Of a DNA stretch of 64,000 bases, positions 16,947 through 25,973 are shown one piece after another; positions within the stretch are counted from its first letter, which is position 1; each line of letters begins with the position of its first letter. The DNA is from DATFVA01 sp963771705. Its GTDB lineage: Bacteria > Bacteroidota > Ignavibacteria > Ignavibacteriales > Ignavibacteriaceae. A model generated the notes under the pieces. It was not told where the DNA came from. It worked only from the letters and a program-made list of their open reading frames with translations, and searched no databases. The stretch lies in the NCBI GenBank assembly GCA_963771705.1, contig CAVYUP010000003.1:124001-188000 (forward strand). Reading direction: 5' to 3'. A program made the position numbers and the translations under genes.

Positions 16947-16970
16947 AAATCAGACAATATTATCCGATAT
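16947..16970. promoter_or_regulatory. Putative Rrf2 operator 2, overlapping the polyferredoxin start
   Basis: AAATCAGA-N8-TCCGATAT has the same 8-bp spacer and nearly the same arms as operator 1; the core pair is ATCAGA and TCCGAT, with one mismatch to perfect symmetry. It covers the first two bases of the proposed ATG at 16969, so a bound protein would block transcription entry or early elongation. No convincing -35/-10 pair was found for this gene. Confidence 0.6.
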
Positions 16971-18099
16971 GAAAACTAAAAAGAAAATAATCCGCAATAA
17001 AGAGAAATCTATTCAGAAATATCGATTTCTTGTTCAAAGTGCCTTTGCGTTATTATGTATATGGATAGGGGTTCAGTTTTATATGTTCAGCAAATATCTG
17101 GAAACGGGAGGAGCCTCATCTTTTGTAAGCAGGCCTCCGGGAGTAGATGGGTTTCTACCGATAAGTTCATTTATGAGTTTTTACCTCTTCATAACCACGG
17201 GAGAAATTCATTATGCCCACCCGGCGGGATTATTCATCTTTATGGCTATTCTGCTGGTTTCCCTGGTTTTTGGGAAGGCCTTCTGCAGCTGGTTATGTCC
17301 CGTTGGTTTTATATCTGAACTGGTCGGCGATTTCGGTGAGAGGATGTATAAGAAAATATTCAAACGGAGGATACACTTACCTAAATGGCTGGATTATCCG
17401 CTCCGCAGTCTAAAATATCTTTTACTCGGTTTTCTTCTTTACTCAGTGTTCTTCCTGATGTCATCGCTCGCACTACAGGCTTTTCTTGATAGTCCATATA
17501 ATATCGTTGCAGATTTGAAGATGTACTACTTCTTTGCGGATATATCACAGACTGCACTCATAGTACTGGCGGTTCTATTCGTACTTTCAATATTCATAAG
17601 AAATTTCTGGTGCAGATTCCTTTGTCCTTACGGAGCCTTGCTCGGGTTATTCTCGTTTTTGAGTCCCCACAAGATAAAGCGTAATCCGGTCAGCTGTATT
17701 GACTGCGGTTTATGCGCAAAAGCATGTCCTTCATACATAAAGGTTGATAAAGTAGACACAGTTATTTCAGATGAATGCAACACCTGCCTGAGCTGCGTTG
17801 ATGTCTGCCCCGTTGAAGACACACTCGATCTGAAATCAATACTTCCTGCAAAAAAGAAAGTAAATAAAAAATATGTGGCCATAGGTGTAGTATCAATCTT
17901 CATGCTTGTAACGGGAATAGGAATTTTCAGCGGGCACTGGAGCAACCATATATCAAAAGGCCAGTATCTTATTCACTATAAGAACATGAACACTTACGGC
18001 CACCCTACTGGTACGGCAGCCATCAAGAAGTTCAATAAGGAGGCGGCGTCAAATAATCCGGAAAAAAAAGAAGAAATTAATAATACAAAGGAGAATTAA
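16969..18099 (+). CDS. Membrane-bound 4Fe-4S polyferredoxin (NapH/CcoG-like)
   Basis: The protein has several membrane segments, two membrane-edge cysteine motifs (FCSWLCPVG and WCRFLCPYG), then a soluble two-cluster ferredoxin domain (CIDCGLCAKACP and CNTCLSCVDVCP) and one more C-terminal helix. This is the NapH/NosR/CcoG-type electron-transfer architecture. An upstream in-frame TTG (16939) would place the operator inside the coding region, so the ATG at 16969 giving 376 residues is preferred. It lies between the NsrR-like regulator and RIC, so electron supply to NO reduction or cluster repair is a reasonable inference. The redox partner is unknown. Confidence 0.85.
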   Translation: MKTKKKIIRNKEKSIQKYRFLVQSAFALLCIWIGVQFYMFSKYLETGGASSFVSRPPGVDGFLPISSFMSFYLFITTGEIHYAHPAGLFIFMAILLVSLVFGKAFCSWLCPVGFISELVGDFGERMYKKIFKRRIHLPKWLDYPLRSLKYLLLGFLLYSVFFLMSSLALQAFLDSPYNIVADLKMYYFFADISQTALIVLAVLFVLSIFIRNFWCRFLCPYGALLGLFSFLSPHKIKRNPVSCIDCGLCAKACPSYIKVDKVDTVISDECNTCLSCVDVCPVEDTLDLKSILPAKKKVNKKYVAIGVVSIFMLVTGIGIFSGHWSNHISKGQYLIHYKNMNTYGHPTGTAAIKKFNKEAASNNPEKKEEINNTKEN

Positions 18100-18846
18100 A
18101 TGGAACAGAACAGAAGCAATGTTATAAACACAGATTTTTCAAATCTTACGCTTTCAGAAGTTGTAGCAAAGAATTTCAAAGCCGCAGCGGTATTCGAGAA
18201 ATACAATCTTGATTTCTGCTGCGGGGGGCAGAAGCCTGTATCAGAAGCCTGCAGGGAGAAGGGACTGAATTCAACCGAATTAATGAAAGAGATAACCTCA
18301 GATGATAATGAAAACGTCAAGTCTGATAATTATTCTGACTGGGGAGCTGATTTTTTAATCGACTACATCGTGAATAATCATCATGCTTATATTAACCGAA
18401 TGATCCCGGTTCTTTCAGTTCACACTCAAAAGATCGCTGCTGTGCATGGAAAAAATCATCCCGAGCTTCTGAAAGTTGCTGACAGCTTTGAAAAGGTATA
18501 CAAAGAGCTTAAACAGCATATGATGAAAGAAGAGCAGATCCTGTTTCCTTTTGTTAAACAGCTTGCATCAGCTAAAAAACAGGGAAAGAAAACAGAAGCT
18601 CCCTATTTCGGTACCGTTAAAAATCCTATCCGGATGATGGAAGCCGAACACCAGGCTGCCGGAGATGAAATGTATGAGATAAGAAACCTGACAAACGGCT
18701 ACGAGATTCCTGAAGATGCCTGCAGCACCTATAGTGTAACTATGCAGGAATTAAAGGATTTCGAAGAGGATCTCCATAAACATATCTATCTTGAAAACTA
18801 TATCCTTTTTCCAAAGGCGGTTGAGCTTGAGCAGGAATTGCTGTAA
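18100..18846 (+). CDS. ric: Iron-sulfur cluster repair di-iron protein RIC (ScdA/YtfE)
   Basis: RIC protects and repairs iron-sulfur clusters after nitrosative or oxidative damage. The 248-residue protein has the N-terminal ScdA domain (AAAVFEKYNLDFCCGGQKPV with the paired Cys) and a hemerythrin-like domain carrying the His/Glu ligands in NNHHAYINRMIP, KQHMMKEEQILFPF, EAEHQAAGDE and DLHKHIYLENYILFP. A Shine-Dalgarno sequence, AAAGGAGAATTAA, precedes the ATG. It directly follows the polyferredoxin stop codon, so both should share the operator-controlled transcript. Confidence 0.95.
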   Translation: MEQNRSNVINTDFSNLTLSEVVAKNFKAAAVFEKYNLDFCCGGQKPVSEACREKGLNSTELMKEITSDDNENVKSDNYSDWGADFLIDYIVNNHHAYINRMIPVLSVHTQKIAAVHGKNHPELLKVADSFEKVYKELKQHMMKEEQILFPFVKQLASAKKQGKKTEAPYFGTVKNPIRMMEAEHQAAGDEMYEIRNLTNGYEIPEDACSTYSVTMQELKDFEEDLHKHIYLENYILFPKAVELEQELL

Positions 18847-18883
18847 GATATTTTGTATTTTACTGCTGTAAAAGATTTGAGAT

Positions 18884-19261
18884 ATGGACATAAAAGGTAT
18901 TGAAGATATTATCCTCCTGGTTGACAGGTTTTATGAAAAGGTTAACAACGATAAGCTGTTATCACCGGTATTTAATCAGTTCGCTGAAGTAAACTGGGAG
19001 GAGCATCTTCCTGTTATGTACGGATTCTGGAATGCTGTCCTTTTTGATACCAACTCATATAAAGGACAGCCTATCACATCCCATATAGACCTGCCGATTT
19101 CCACTGTGCATTTTCACAGATGGCTGAAGCTATTTAAAGAGACAGTGGATGAGAATTTCAGCGGAGAAAAAGCAGAAGAAGCCAAAGAAAGAGCTGATTC
19201 AATTGCGAATATCTTCCAGACAAAATTAGGCCTGCTGGACAATAAGCTGAACATCTTATAA
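18884..19261 (+). CDS. Group III truncated haemoglobin
   Basis: The 125-residue globin fits the group III (trHbP/Ctb) truncated family, which has been linked to NO and oxygen handling. A B-helix Tyr is seen in VDRFYEKV (Tyr17), and the proximal-His segment HFHRWLKLF gives His76 as the likely haem ligand, followed by the family's RWL-x-LF pattern. Other typical parts are LSPVFNQFA and MYGFWNAVLF. It lies 37 bp after RIC and closes the NO-response cluster. A small hairpin (arms ATAATCC/GGATTAT) covers the stop codon and could help end the transcript. Confidence 0.92.
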   Translation: MDIKGIEDIILLVDRFYEKVNNDKLLSPVFNQFAEVNWEEHLPVMYGFWNAVLFDTNSYKGQPITSHIDLPISTVHFHRWLKLFKETVDENFSGEKAEEAKERADSIANIFQTKLGLLDNKLNIL

Positions 19262-19275
19262 TCCTCTAAGGATTA

Positions 19276-19488
19276 TCAACAACCTTTAACACCAACTCTG
19301 AAATTGATGTCCATTGCGTCTTCTGAGTTTACCTGATGAATTTTCTTCAAGATAAGTTCTTTTTCCTGTACTGTATCGACGTCGCCGGTTATCATTAATG
19401 CCCCGTTTTCTTCTTTCACCTTTAAATGATTTAGTTCCATCTCTTTCAGCAGATCGATCACAGGCTGGTATTTAGCTTTTAATGACAT
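19276..19488 (-). CDS. Small BON-like domain protein
   Basis: The proposed product has 70 residues and begins MSLKAKYQPVIDLL. The frame stays open 81 bases further upstream to another ATG, but the internal ATG at 19488 has a good Shine-Dalgarno sequence (AAAGGAAT), so it is preferred. The segment LKVKEENGALMITGDVDTVQEKELILKKI resembles a BON-type domain (a short alpha/beta fold found in LysM/BON proteins), and the protein ends in a lone Cys. It is convergent with the globin gene, 14 bp apart. Function is unknown; the domain call is by eye. Confidence 0.6.
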   Translation of the reverse strand: MSLKAKYQPVIDLLKEMELNHLKVKEENGALMITGDVDTVQEKELILKKIHQVNSEDAMDINFRVGVKGC

Positions 19489-19659
19489 GCTATTCCTTTT
19501 TCCTAATAAGATAAATCGTTTAATAATATATTCCTGTTGCAGAGCTAACAGATTTTGATCTTCGCTCAAACATCTTTAGTCTATAAATTGTTAAATTACT
19601 AATATGATTTTTCCTGAAATTTTAACACATAATCCTCTAAACTATTCTCCGGTAAGAAA

Positions 19660-21495
19660 ATGAAATATTTATACATTTTTGTTATGATCCTCCTGATCAG
19701 CTCACAGGAATTTGCCCAATATCCAAATGTAATGATCAACAATCCTTCAAGCTCTGATCCTGAAGAAGTATCCATTGCAGTTGATCCTTCAAATCCCAAT
19801 TACCTTGCTGCAGGTGCAAATATAGATTATACTTATTTCTCAACCGACGGTGGTTACACCTGGAGCCAGCAGACATTATCTTCTTCACTCGGAGTCTGGG
19901 GTGATCCCTGTCTGGTTTTTGACGGCAGCGGTAATTTGTATTACGGACATCTTTCTGTTGCAGCTTACTGGATAGACAGAATTGTAATACAGCGTTCAAC
20001 CAATCACGGGTCATCATACAATGATGGAGCTGGTATCGGGTTTAATAATCCCAAACAGCAGGATAAAGAATGGATTGGTGTGGATATGACAGGCTCTCCT
20101 TATCACGGTAATGTGTACGTAACATGGACTGAATTTGACAGTTACGGAAGTACAAATCCAGCCGACAGTTCAAGAATTCGTTTTTCACGCTCTACTGATC
20201 AGGGACTAACCTGGTCTCCCGCGGTAACTATAAGTGATGTCAGCGGAGACTGTATAGATAGTGATAATACAGATGAAGGTGCGGTTCCGTGTGTTGGTCC
20301 TGATGGACAGATATATGTCAGCTGGGCAGGACCGCTGGGATTAGTGTTTGATAAATCAACTGACGGCGGAATAACCTGGGGGAATGATACTTTTGTCTCT
20401 GATATTCCCGGCGGCTGGGATTTCGATGTATCAGGAATATACCGCGCTAACGGACTGCCTATTACAGCCTGTGATACTTCAAGCGCCTCTCCCTATAACG
20501 GCAATATTTATATAAACTGGTCAGACCAGAGAAATGGATCGGACAATACCGATATCTTTTTCGTGAAATCAACCGATGGAGGGAATACCTGGACATCACC
20601 TCTAAAGGTTAATGACGACAATACATCACGTCATCAGTTCTTTACCTGGATGACTATCGACCAGACAACCGGATTCATTTACTGTTGTTTCTATGACAGA
20701 AGGAATACTACAGGTGCAGCTACCGACGTTTTTGTTGCAAGATCAACTGACGGAGGTGATACTTTCGAAAACTTCAAAGTAAGTGAATCATCCTTCACAC
20801 CTACATCCGGTATTTTTTTCGGCGACTATACAAATATCGCAGCTTATAACCGGATGATTTACCCTATGTGGATGCGTCTAAACAATTCCACGCTCAGTGT
20901 CTGGACAGCAATAATTCATGACACAACCACGGTTGTACCCGTTGAACTATCTTCTTTCAGCTCTCAGACTTCAGATGGAAAAGTAATGCTGAGCTGGGAA
21001 ACCCGTACAGAGGTAAATAACAGAGGTTTCGAAGTTCAGAGAAGCAGAGATTCGCAAAATTGGTCAGCTGTAGGCTTTATAGACGGAAAGGGAACATCCA
21101 CGTTACCGAATAAATACCAGTTTACCGATGATCCGGCATCCGGGGGAACATATTATTACAGATTAAAACAGTTTGACCTCTCAGGGAAATACAGCTACTC
21201 GAAAACTCTTGAAGTTAACTTAATGATTATTAAGAGTTTCGTACTTGAACAGAATTATCCGAATCCTTTTAACCCCTCTACAACGATAGGTTACGAATTA
21301 CCCCGTGAATCCAATGTTGTAATTAAGGTTTATGATGTCCTCGGGAATGAAGTAGCTGTGCTGGTTAACGGCAAACAGACTGCGGGAGTTCATGAGGTAA
21401 AATTTGATGGATCCAGACAGGGAAGCGGAATTTATATATACAGGATGACAACCGGTTCTGAATCAATTACGAAAAAAATGATCCTTATGAAATAA
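19660..21495 (+). CDS. Secreted BNR-repeat (sialidase-fold) protein with T9SS type A sorting domain
   Basis: The 611-residue protein has a signal peptide (YIFVMILLISSQEFAQ) and repeated Asp-box motifs (FSTDGGYTWSQ, RSTDQGLTWSP, KSTDGGITWGN, KSTDGGNTWTSP), which mark a six-bladed sialidase-like propeller over about residues 25-420. A linker domain with VELSSFSSQT-x-GKVMLSWETRTEVNNRGFEVQRS (about 430-520) follows, and then a C-terminal sorting domain starting NYPNPFNPSTTIGYELP and ending KKMILMK. The sorting domain predicts export by the type IX system and surface attachment or release. Sialidase catalytic residues cannot be confirmed. Confidence 0.9.
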   Translation: MKYLYIFVMILLISSQEFAQYPNVMINNPSSSDPEEVSIAVDPSNPNYLAAGANIDYTYFSTDGGYTWSQQTLSSSLGVWGDPCLVFDGSGNLYYGHLSVAAYWIDRIVIQRSTNHGSSYNDGAGIGFNNPKQQDKEWIGVDMTGSPYHGNVYVTWTEFDSYGSTNPADSSRIRFSRSTDQGLTWSPAVTISDVSGDCIDSDNTDEGAVPCVGPDGQIYVSWAGPLGLVFDKSTDGGITWGNDTFVSDIPGGWDFDVSGIYRANGLPITACDTSSASPYNGNIYINWSDQRNGSDNTDIFFVKSTDGGNTWTSPLKVNDDNTSRHQFFTWMTIDQTTGFIYCCFYDRRNTTGAATDVFVARSTDGGDTFENFKVSESSFTPTSGIFFGDYTNIAAYNRMIYPMWMRLNNSTLSVWTAIIHDTTTVVPVELSSFSSQTSDGKVMLSWETRTEVNNRGFEVQRSRDSQNWSAVGFIDGKGTSTLPNKYQFTDDPASGGTYYYRLKQFDLSGKYSYSKTLEVNLMIIKSFVLEQNYPNPFNPSTTIGYELPRESNVVIKVYDVLGNEVAVLVNGKQTAGVHEVKFDGSRQGSGIYIYRMTTGSESITKKMILMK

Positions 21496-21637
21496 AAAAT
21501 ATTATTCCCAAAATACGGTTACTTCAGTAAAAGCAGTTAGACCGCAGAATTGCTTAGAATACAGTCCTGTTACATACCAATTTACAATACCATTTATAAC
21601 TGGTGGTCTTATATTTGGAGTTTAATAAGAACATCCT

Positions 21638-22429
21638 TTGAATCATATGAATCTGAAGCAGAGACTGGATTATCATTATAAAGCTTTCGATAAGGAAAAA
21701 ATCTCACCCGACCCCCTCCAGTTCCTGCATCTTTATTCCGATGAAAAAGACATTGAGGTAATGGGATTTATTGCTGCGGTCTTTGCTTACGGAAATGTAA
21801 AGCAGATTATAAATACACTGAACAAGTTCGTTGAAATCTCTGAGGGCAGGCCATACAGGTTTATTACCTCTTTCAGCGATCATAAACGGGATGAAAGACT
21901 TACCGGTTTATATCATCGTTTTTATACTTATAAAGATGTTATCAATCTTTTTCTGGCAATGGAAAGGGTATATGCTGATAATGGTTCGCTTAAAAATCTA
22001 TTCCTCGGATATTACAGCGATAAAGATGAGAACATAAAAAAAGCTCTTAGCGGGTTTTCGCATCATTTTATTAATGAGATTCAAAAAGTTACAAAACACG
22101 GATATCTGAGCAGGGGTGCAAAATTTATGTTTCCATTACCGGAGCTTGGAAGCGCGTGTAAAAGAAAAAACCTCTTCCTGCGCTGGATGGTAAGGAAGGA
22201 TGAACTTGACTTCGGGTTATGGAGCGAAGTACCCAGGGACAAACTTGTAATTCCGGTTGATACTCATGTTGCACGTATATGCACACAACTTAATCTAACC
22301 AAACGTAAGAATGTCAGCTGGCAAATGGCTGAAGAAATCACCGGGAATCTGAAGAAGTTCGATCCCCTTGACCCTGTTAAGTATGATTTTGCCATCTGCC
22401 ATATCGGAATGAGGAAGATGGATTTTTAG
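21638..22429 (+). CDS. TIGR02757 family protein (DUF2400)
   Basis: The 263-residue protein carries features of this Bacteroidota/Chlorobi-rich family: DPLQFLHLYSDEKDIEVMGFIAAVFAYGNVKQI near the start, GAKFMFPLPELGSACKRKNLFLRWMVRKD in the centre, and a C-terminal PVDTHVARICTQLNLTKRKNVSWQMAEEIT block resembling the helix-hairpin-helix region of DNA glycosylases. A link to the HhH-GPD fold is my inference; no function is established. Either of two in-frame ATGs (21638 or 21647) could be used. It is monocistronic, with 142 bp before it. Confidence 0.85.
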   Translation: MNHMNLKQRLDYHYKAFDKEKISPDPLQFLHLYSDEKDIEVMGFIAAVFAYGNVKQIINTLNKFVEISEGRPYRFITSFSDHKRDERLTGLYHRFYTYKDVINLFLAMERVYADNGSLKNLFLGYYSDKDENIKKALSGFSHHFINEIQKVTKHGYLSRGAKFMFPLPELGSACKRKNLFLRWMVRKDELDFGLWSEVPRDKLVIPVDTHVARICTQLNLTKRKNVSWQMAEEITGNLKKFDPLDPVKYDFAICHIGMRKMDF

Positions 22430-22538
22430 TTTGCTATCCGCGGTTTATTGCTGCAGCCAAAATAATCTTTGCTTTTCGGGATAAAATTCTAAATATTCGT
22501 CTGTTAAATTTTGTTTCTTTAGCAACCTGGAGAATTTA

Positions 22539-24548
22539 ATGGCGAATAAAATTACTAATTCCTCAGAATTCAAGCCTTATATCTCTGCAAAACAGCTTAT
22601 TCCTGAGTTCACTCCCAAAGCCATTCTACTCGGCGCCCTTTTCGGAATCATTTTCGGTGCATCCTCTGTTTACCTGGGACTTAAAGTTGGAATGACAGTT
22701 AGTGCTTCAATTCCCATAGCCGTGTTAGCAATCTCGGTTTTCAAGAAATTTGGAAAAGCAACGATACTTGAGAATAATATAGTTCAGACAATCGGATCTG
22801 CAGGAGAGTCCGTTGCTGCGGGAGTTGTATTTACTATTCCTGCTTTATTATTTCTTCCGGGAGGAATGGAATACTTCAAATACTTTCAGATTTTTGTGCT
22901 CGCACTCGCGGGGGGAATACTTGGTGTTCTCTTTATGATTCCTTTAAGGAGAGCTTTAATTGTAAAGGAGCACGAAACACTCCCTTACCCCGAAGGAACA
23001 GCCTGTGCGGACGTTCTGATTGCTGGTGAAAAAGGAGGGAACCTTGCTAAGAAAGTTTACTACGGGCTTGGTATAGCTTTTCTTTACAAACTCTTAATGT
23101 CAATTATGGGATTGTGGAAAGATGTTCCGACTTATGTTTTCGGAAGAAAATCTGCTCTGCCGAACGGAACAATCAACGGTGAGATTACTCCCGAACTTTT
23201 AGGTGTTGGTTATATTATCGGGCCGAGGATTGCGGGAATAATGGTAGCGGGCGGCGTGCTTTCCTGGATTGTACTAATACCATTAATCACTATACTTGGA
23301 GATAATTTAACTTCAATATTTCCTCCTGGCACAAAACTAATTTCAAATATGTCTCCAAGCGAGATTTGGAACAATTATATCAGGTATATAGGAGCGGGCG
23401 CGGTTACATTCGGAGGCTTGATAACGCTTGTTAAGTCGATCCCGACTATTATCAGCGCATTTTCCGATTCGTTTAAGGATATAAAAGAGAGCAGAGCGAA
23501 TAAACAGAAGAATATAGTTGAAGAAAAGGAAAGAACATCCAAAGATATTCCTCTTTCAATAGTACTCGGCGGAAGTCTTGTGCTTGTAATTTTTATGACA
23601 ATAATTCCGAGTATTCCAACGAACTTTATGTCGGCGATAATGGTTGTTATTTTCGGATTCTTCTTTGTTACGGTATCATCACGAATAGTGGGTCTTATAG
23701 GTTCTTCATCAAATCCTGTATCTGGTATGACGATAGCCACCTTAATGGCTACTTCATTAATATTTGTAGGAATAGGATGGACCGGTGAATTTTATGAGCC
23801 CCTTGCACTCGTTATCGGCTCCATTGTTTGTATCGCGGTTGCCAATGCAGGTTCAACATCGCAGGATTTGAAAACCGGTTACCTTGTTGGAGCAACCCCT
23901 GTTAAACAGCAGGTTGGTCTGCTCATCGGAGTGCTTGTTTCTGTAGTTGCAATAGGATTTACGCTTCTTCTTCTGGAGCGCACAGTAGGAATAGGAACTA
24001 TTACCCCTGCACATCCTGAACCTTTACCGGCACCGCAGGCAATTCTAATGTCGACAGTAATTAAAGGTCTGCTGAGTCAGAACCTGCCCTGGGCACTTGT
24101 TATCATCGGAATGGGACTTTCACTTGTTATGGAACTCTCAGGTGTTTCGTCACTAGCTTTTGCTGTAGGCGCATATCTGCCTTTATCAACCACTTCCACA
24201 ATTTATATAGGCGGATTAATAAAGTGGCTTGTTGATAAGAGGAAAAAATCAGAAGAAAGTGAAACCGGACCAGGCGCTCTGTTCAGTTCAGGTTTAATTG
24301 CCGGCGGGACAATCACAGGGATCCTGGTTGCTGTTTTGATTGGCTGGACGGTTGGTCATGATGCTTCAGGAAATGCTATCAGCTTTATAAATTCAGCTCA
24401 AAATACTATTCTCGGATTCTTTACCAGCGGCGCGTCAGGTTCTCTGGGCGATTATCTCGGCGGCTGGGGAGATATAGCAGGTCTGGTATTCTTCGGACTC
24501 CTATCACTAATGCTTTACCGTGTAGCGATAGGAAAAAGCGATAAATAA
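22539..24548 (+). CDS. OPT family oligopeptide transporter
   Basis: The 669-residue membrane protein has some 14 or more hydrophobic segments. OPT family hallmarks include the N-terminal FTPKAILLGALFGIIFGASSVYLGLKVGMT, the NNIVQTIGSAGESVAAGVVFTIPAL segment, HETLPYPEGTACADVL, and later GSTSQDLKTGYLVGATP. In bacteria this family imports small peptides, or metal chelates in some members. An MFS gene follows 10 bp downstream in the same orientation. An SD-like CTGGAGAATTTA precedes the ATG. Confidence 0.93.
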   Translation: MANKITNSSEFKPYISAKQLIPEFTPKAILLGALFGIIFGASSVYLGLKVGMTVSASIPIAVLAISVFKKFGKATILENNIVQTIGSAGESVAAGVVFTIPALLFLPGGMEYFKYFQIFVLALAGGILGVLFMIPLRRALIVKEHETLPYPEGTACADVLIAGEKGGNLAKKVYYGLGIAFLYKLLMSIMGLWKDVPTYVFGRKSALPNGTINGEITPELLGVGYIIGPRIAGIMVAGGVLSWIVLIPLITILGDNLTSIFPPGTKLISNMSPSEIWNNYIRYIGAGAVTFGGLITLVKSIPTIISAFSDSFKDIKESRANKQKNIVEEKERTSKDIPLSIVLGGSLVLVIFMTIIPSIPTNFMSAIMVVIFGFFFVTVSSRIVGLIGSSSNPVSGMTIATLMATSLIFVGIGWTGEFYEPLALVIGSIVCIAVANAGSTSQDLKTGYLVGATPVKQQVGLLIGVLVSVVAIGFTLLLLERTVGIGTITPAHPEPLPAPQAILMSTVIKGLLSQNLPWALVIIGMGLSLVMELSGVSSLAFAVGAYLPLSTTSTIYIGGLIKWLVDKRKKSEESETGPGALFSSGLIAGGTITGILVAVLIGWTVGHDASGNAISFINSAQNTILGFFTSGASGSLGDYLGGWGDIAGLVFFGLLSLMLYRVAIGKSDK

Positions 24549-24558
24549 AAAAATGTGA

Positions 24559-25890
24559 ATGAAGCGTAACACAATGCTTAACAGAGACATTAAAAGAGAA
24601 CCATCCGCTTTCTACAGGTGGATGGTTCTTTTATTTCTCAGCATCGCAATGTTCGGGAATTACTATGTTTTTGATTCGATTGCACTTGTTGCCGACCAGT
24701 TAAAATCAGGACTCGGTTTTTCCGATTTTGATATCGGCCAGCTTTATTCTTATTACAGTGCCGCAGCGATTATTGTACTTGTATTCGGCGGCGTTCTTGT
24801 AGACAAATGGGGAACAAAGAAATCAGCGATAATCTTTGCGTCAATCTGCACTGTTTCCGGGTTCCTTGTTGCGTTCTCTTCAAACCTATGGTTAATGCTT
24901 GCCGGCCGTTTTCTTCTGGGTATCGGTTCAGAACCTTTAATAGTGGCGATAACCGTTGCCATCGCGAAGTGGTTTAAATCCAGGGAATTAAGCTTTGCCA
25001 TGGGGATAAACCTGCTTATCGCAAGGAGCGGCACTGTTGCAGTGGACAATTCTCCTTCGGTATTTTCCGGTCTTTATCATGGAGGTTATGCCGGTCCTTT
25101 ATATCTGGCTGCGCTTATCGGCATTCTGTCGCTTGGAGGAATAGTAGTATATTATATTCTAGAATCCGCCGGCGAGAAGAAGTTTATTCTGGGAAAAGGA
25201 GAAAAAACCGATAAGCTGAAACTGAAAGGCTTTTTCAAATATAATAAGTCGTTCTGGTATATCACCCTTCTGTGCGTTACTTTCTATTCTGCAATTTTTC
25301 CCTTCCGAAGCTTCGCGATAAAGTTTTTTATGGAAAGTCATAATGTATCCCGCGAGACAGCCGGCTGGCTGATCTCGATGCTCCCGCTCTCGGCAATGAT
25401 AGCTACACCTCTTATCGGTCTGCTGGTTGATTACATAGGCAAGCGTGCTACACTAATGATGGTAGGATCAATACTTCTTATGCCGGTATATCTCCTTATG
25501 GGCTACAGCAGCATAACGCTTTATGTACCTGTTATTATGATGGGAGTTGCTTTTTCGCTGATACCCGCAGTAATGTGGCCTGCAGTAGCGTACATCGTGG
25601 AAGAAAAAAGACTTGGTTCAGGGTATGCGTTAATGACACTGATACAGCAGGTGGGAATGATGATATTTCCTATTCTCGTTGGTGCAGCAAATGATATTGC
25701 TGGTGCCAGTGCCGCAAATCCCCAGGGATACCGGCCGGGTATGTGGATATTTTCCATACTGGGCATATCAGGCTTTATATTTGCATATCTACTGAGAAAA
25801 GCAGAAACCGGACCCGGAGGACATGGACTTGAAAAGGGAATGAAGCAAATTGAGGGAGAACAGGAAGCACAGGCTGCGAACCAGGCTTGA
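24559..25890 (+). CDS. MFS transporter
   Basis: The 443-residue protein has 12 predicted membrane helices. The MFS motif between helices 2 and 3 is present (GGVLVDKWGTKKSA), as is a related one in the second half (LLVDYIGKRATLM). The N-terminal FGNYYVFDSIALVADQLKSGLGFSDFDIGQLYS and GRFLLGIGSEPLIVAITVAIAKWFKSRELSFAMG segments remind me of the MFSD1-like group, for which dipeptide transport is known in animals; this is from memory and should be tested by alignment. Co-directional placement with an OPT transporter would fit peptide uptake. Confidence 0.85.
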   Translation: MKRNTMLNRDIKREPSAFYRWMVLLFLSIAMFGNYYVFDSIALVADQLKSGLGFSDFDIGQLYSYYSAAAIIVLVFGGVLVDKWGTKKSAIIFASICTVSGFLVAFSSNLWLMLAGRFLLGIGSEPLIVAITVAIAKWFKSRELSFAMGINLLIARSGTVAVDNSPSVFSGLYHGGYAGPLYLAALIGILSLGGIVVYYILESAGEKKFILGKGEKTDKLKLKGFFKYNKSFWYITLLCVTFYSAIFPFRSFAIKFFMESHNVSRETAGWLISMLPLSAMIATPLIGLLVDYIGKRATLMMVGSILLMPVYLLMGYSSITLYVPVIMMGVAFSLIPAVMWPAVAYIVEEKRLGSGYALMTLIQQVGMMIFPILVGAANDIAGASAANPQGYRPGMWIFSILGISGFIFAYLLRKAETGPGGHGLEKGMKQIEGEQEAQAANQA

Positions 25891-25947
25891 TCTTTCAGTT
25901 CACGCCGTATTTTACAATTCATTTTTAGATATAATATTTGTAAGTTA

Positions 25948-25963
25948 AAGTATTGCGATACTT
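25948..25963. promoter_or_regulatory. Small palindrome in the leader of the outer-membrane-type gene
   Basis: AAGTAT-TGCG-ATACTT is a 6-bp perfect inverted repeat 10 bases before the ATG at 25974, just upstream of a GAGGT Shine-Dalgarno sequence. A TATAAT box at 25930-25935 lies shortly upstream, without a good -35. It could be an operator, or an RNA hairpin that gates the ribosome site. Confidence 0.4.
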
Positions 25964-25973
25964 ATGAGGTAAT

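Noticed and set aside
16939..16968. Alternative TTG start for the polyferredoxin (10 extra residues)
   Set aside because: It would put the operator palindrome within the coding sequence, and the ATG at 16969 gives a normal basic N-terminus.
21496..21637. Possible tRNA or small RNA in the gap after the BNR protein
   Set aside because: No cloverleaf, no T-loop consensus and only weak, mismatched inverted repeats were found.
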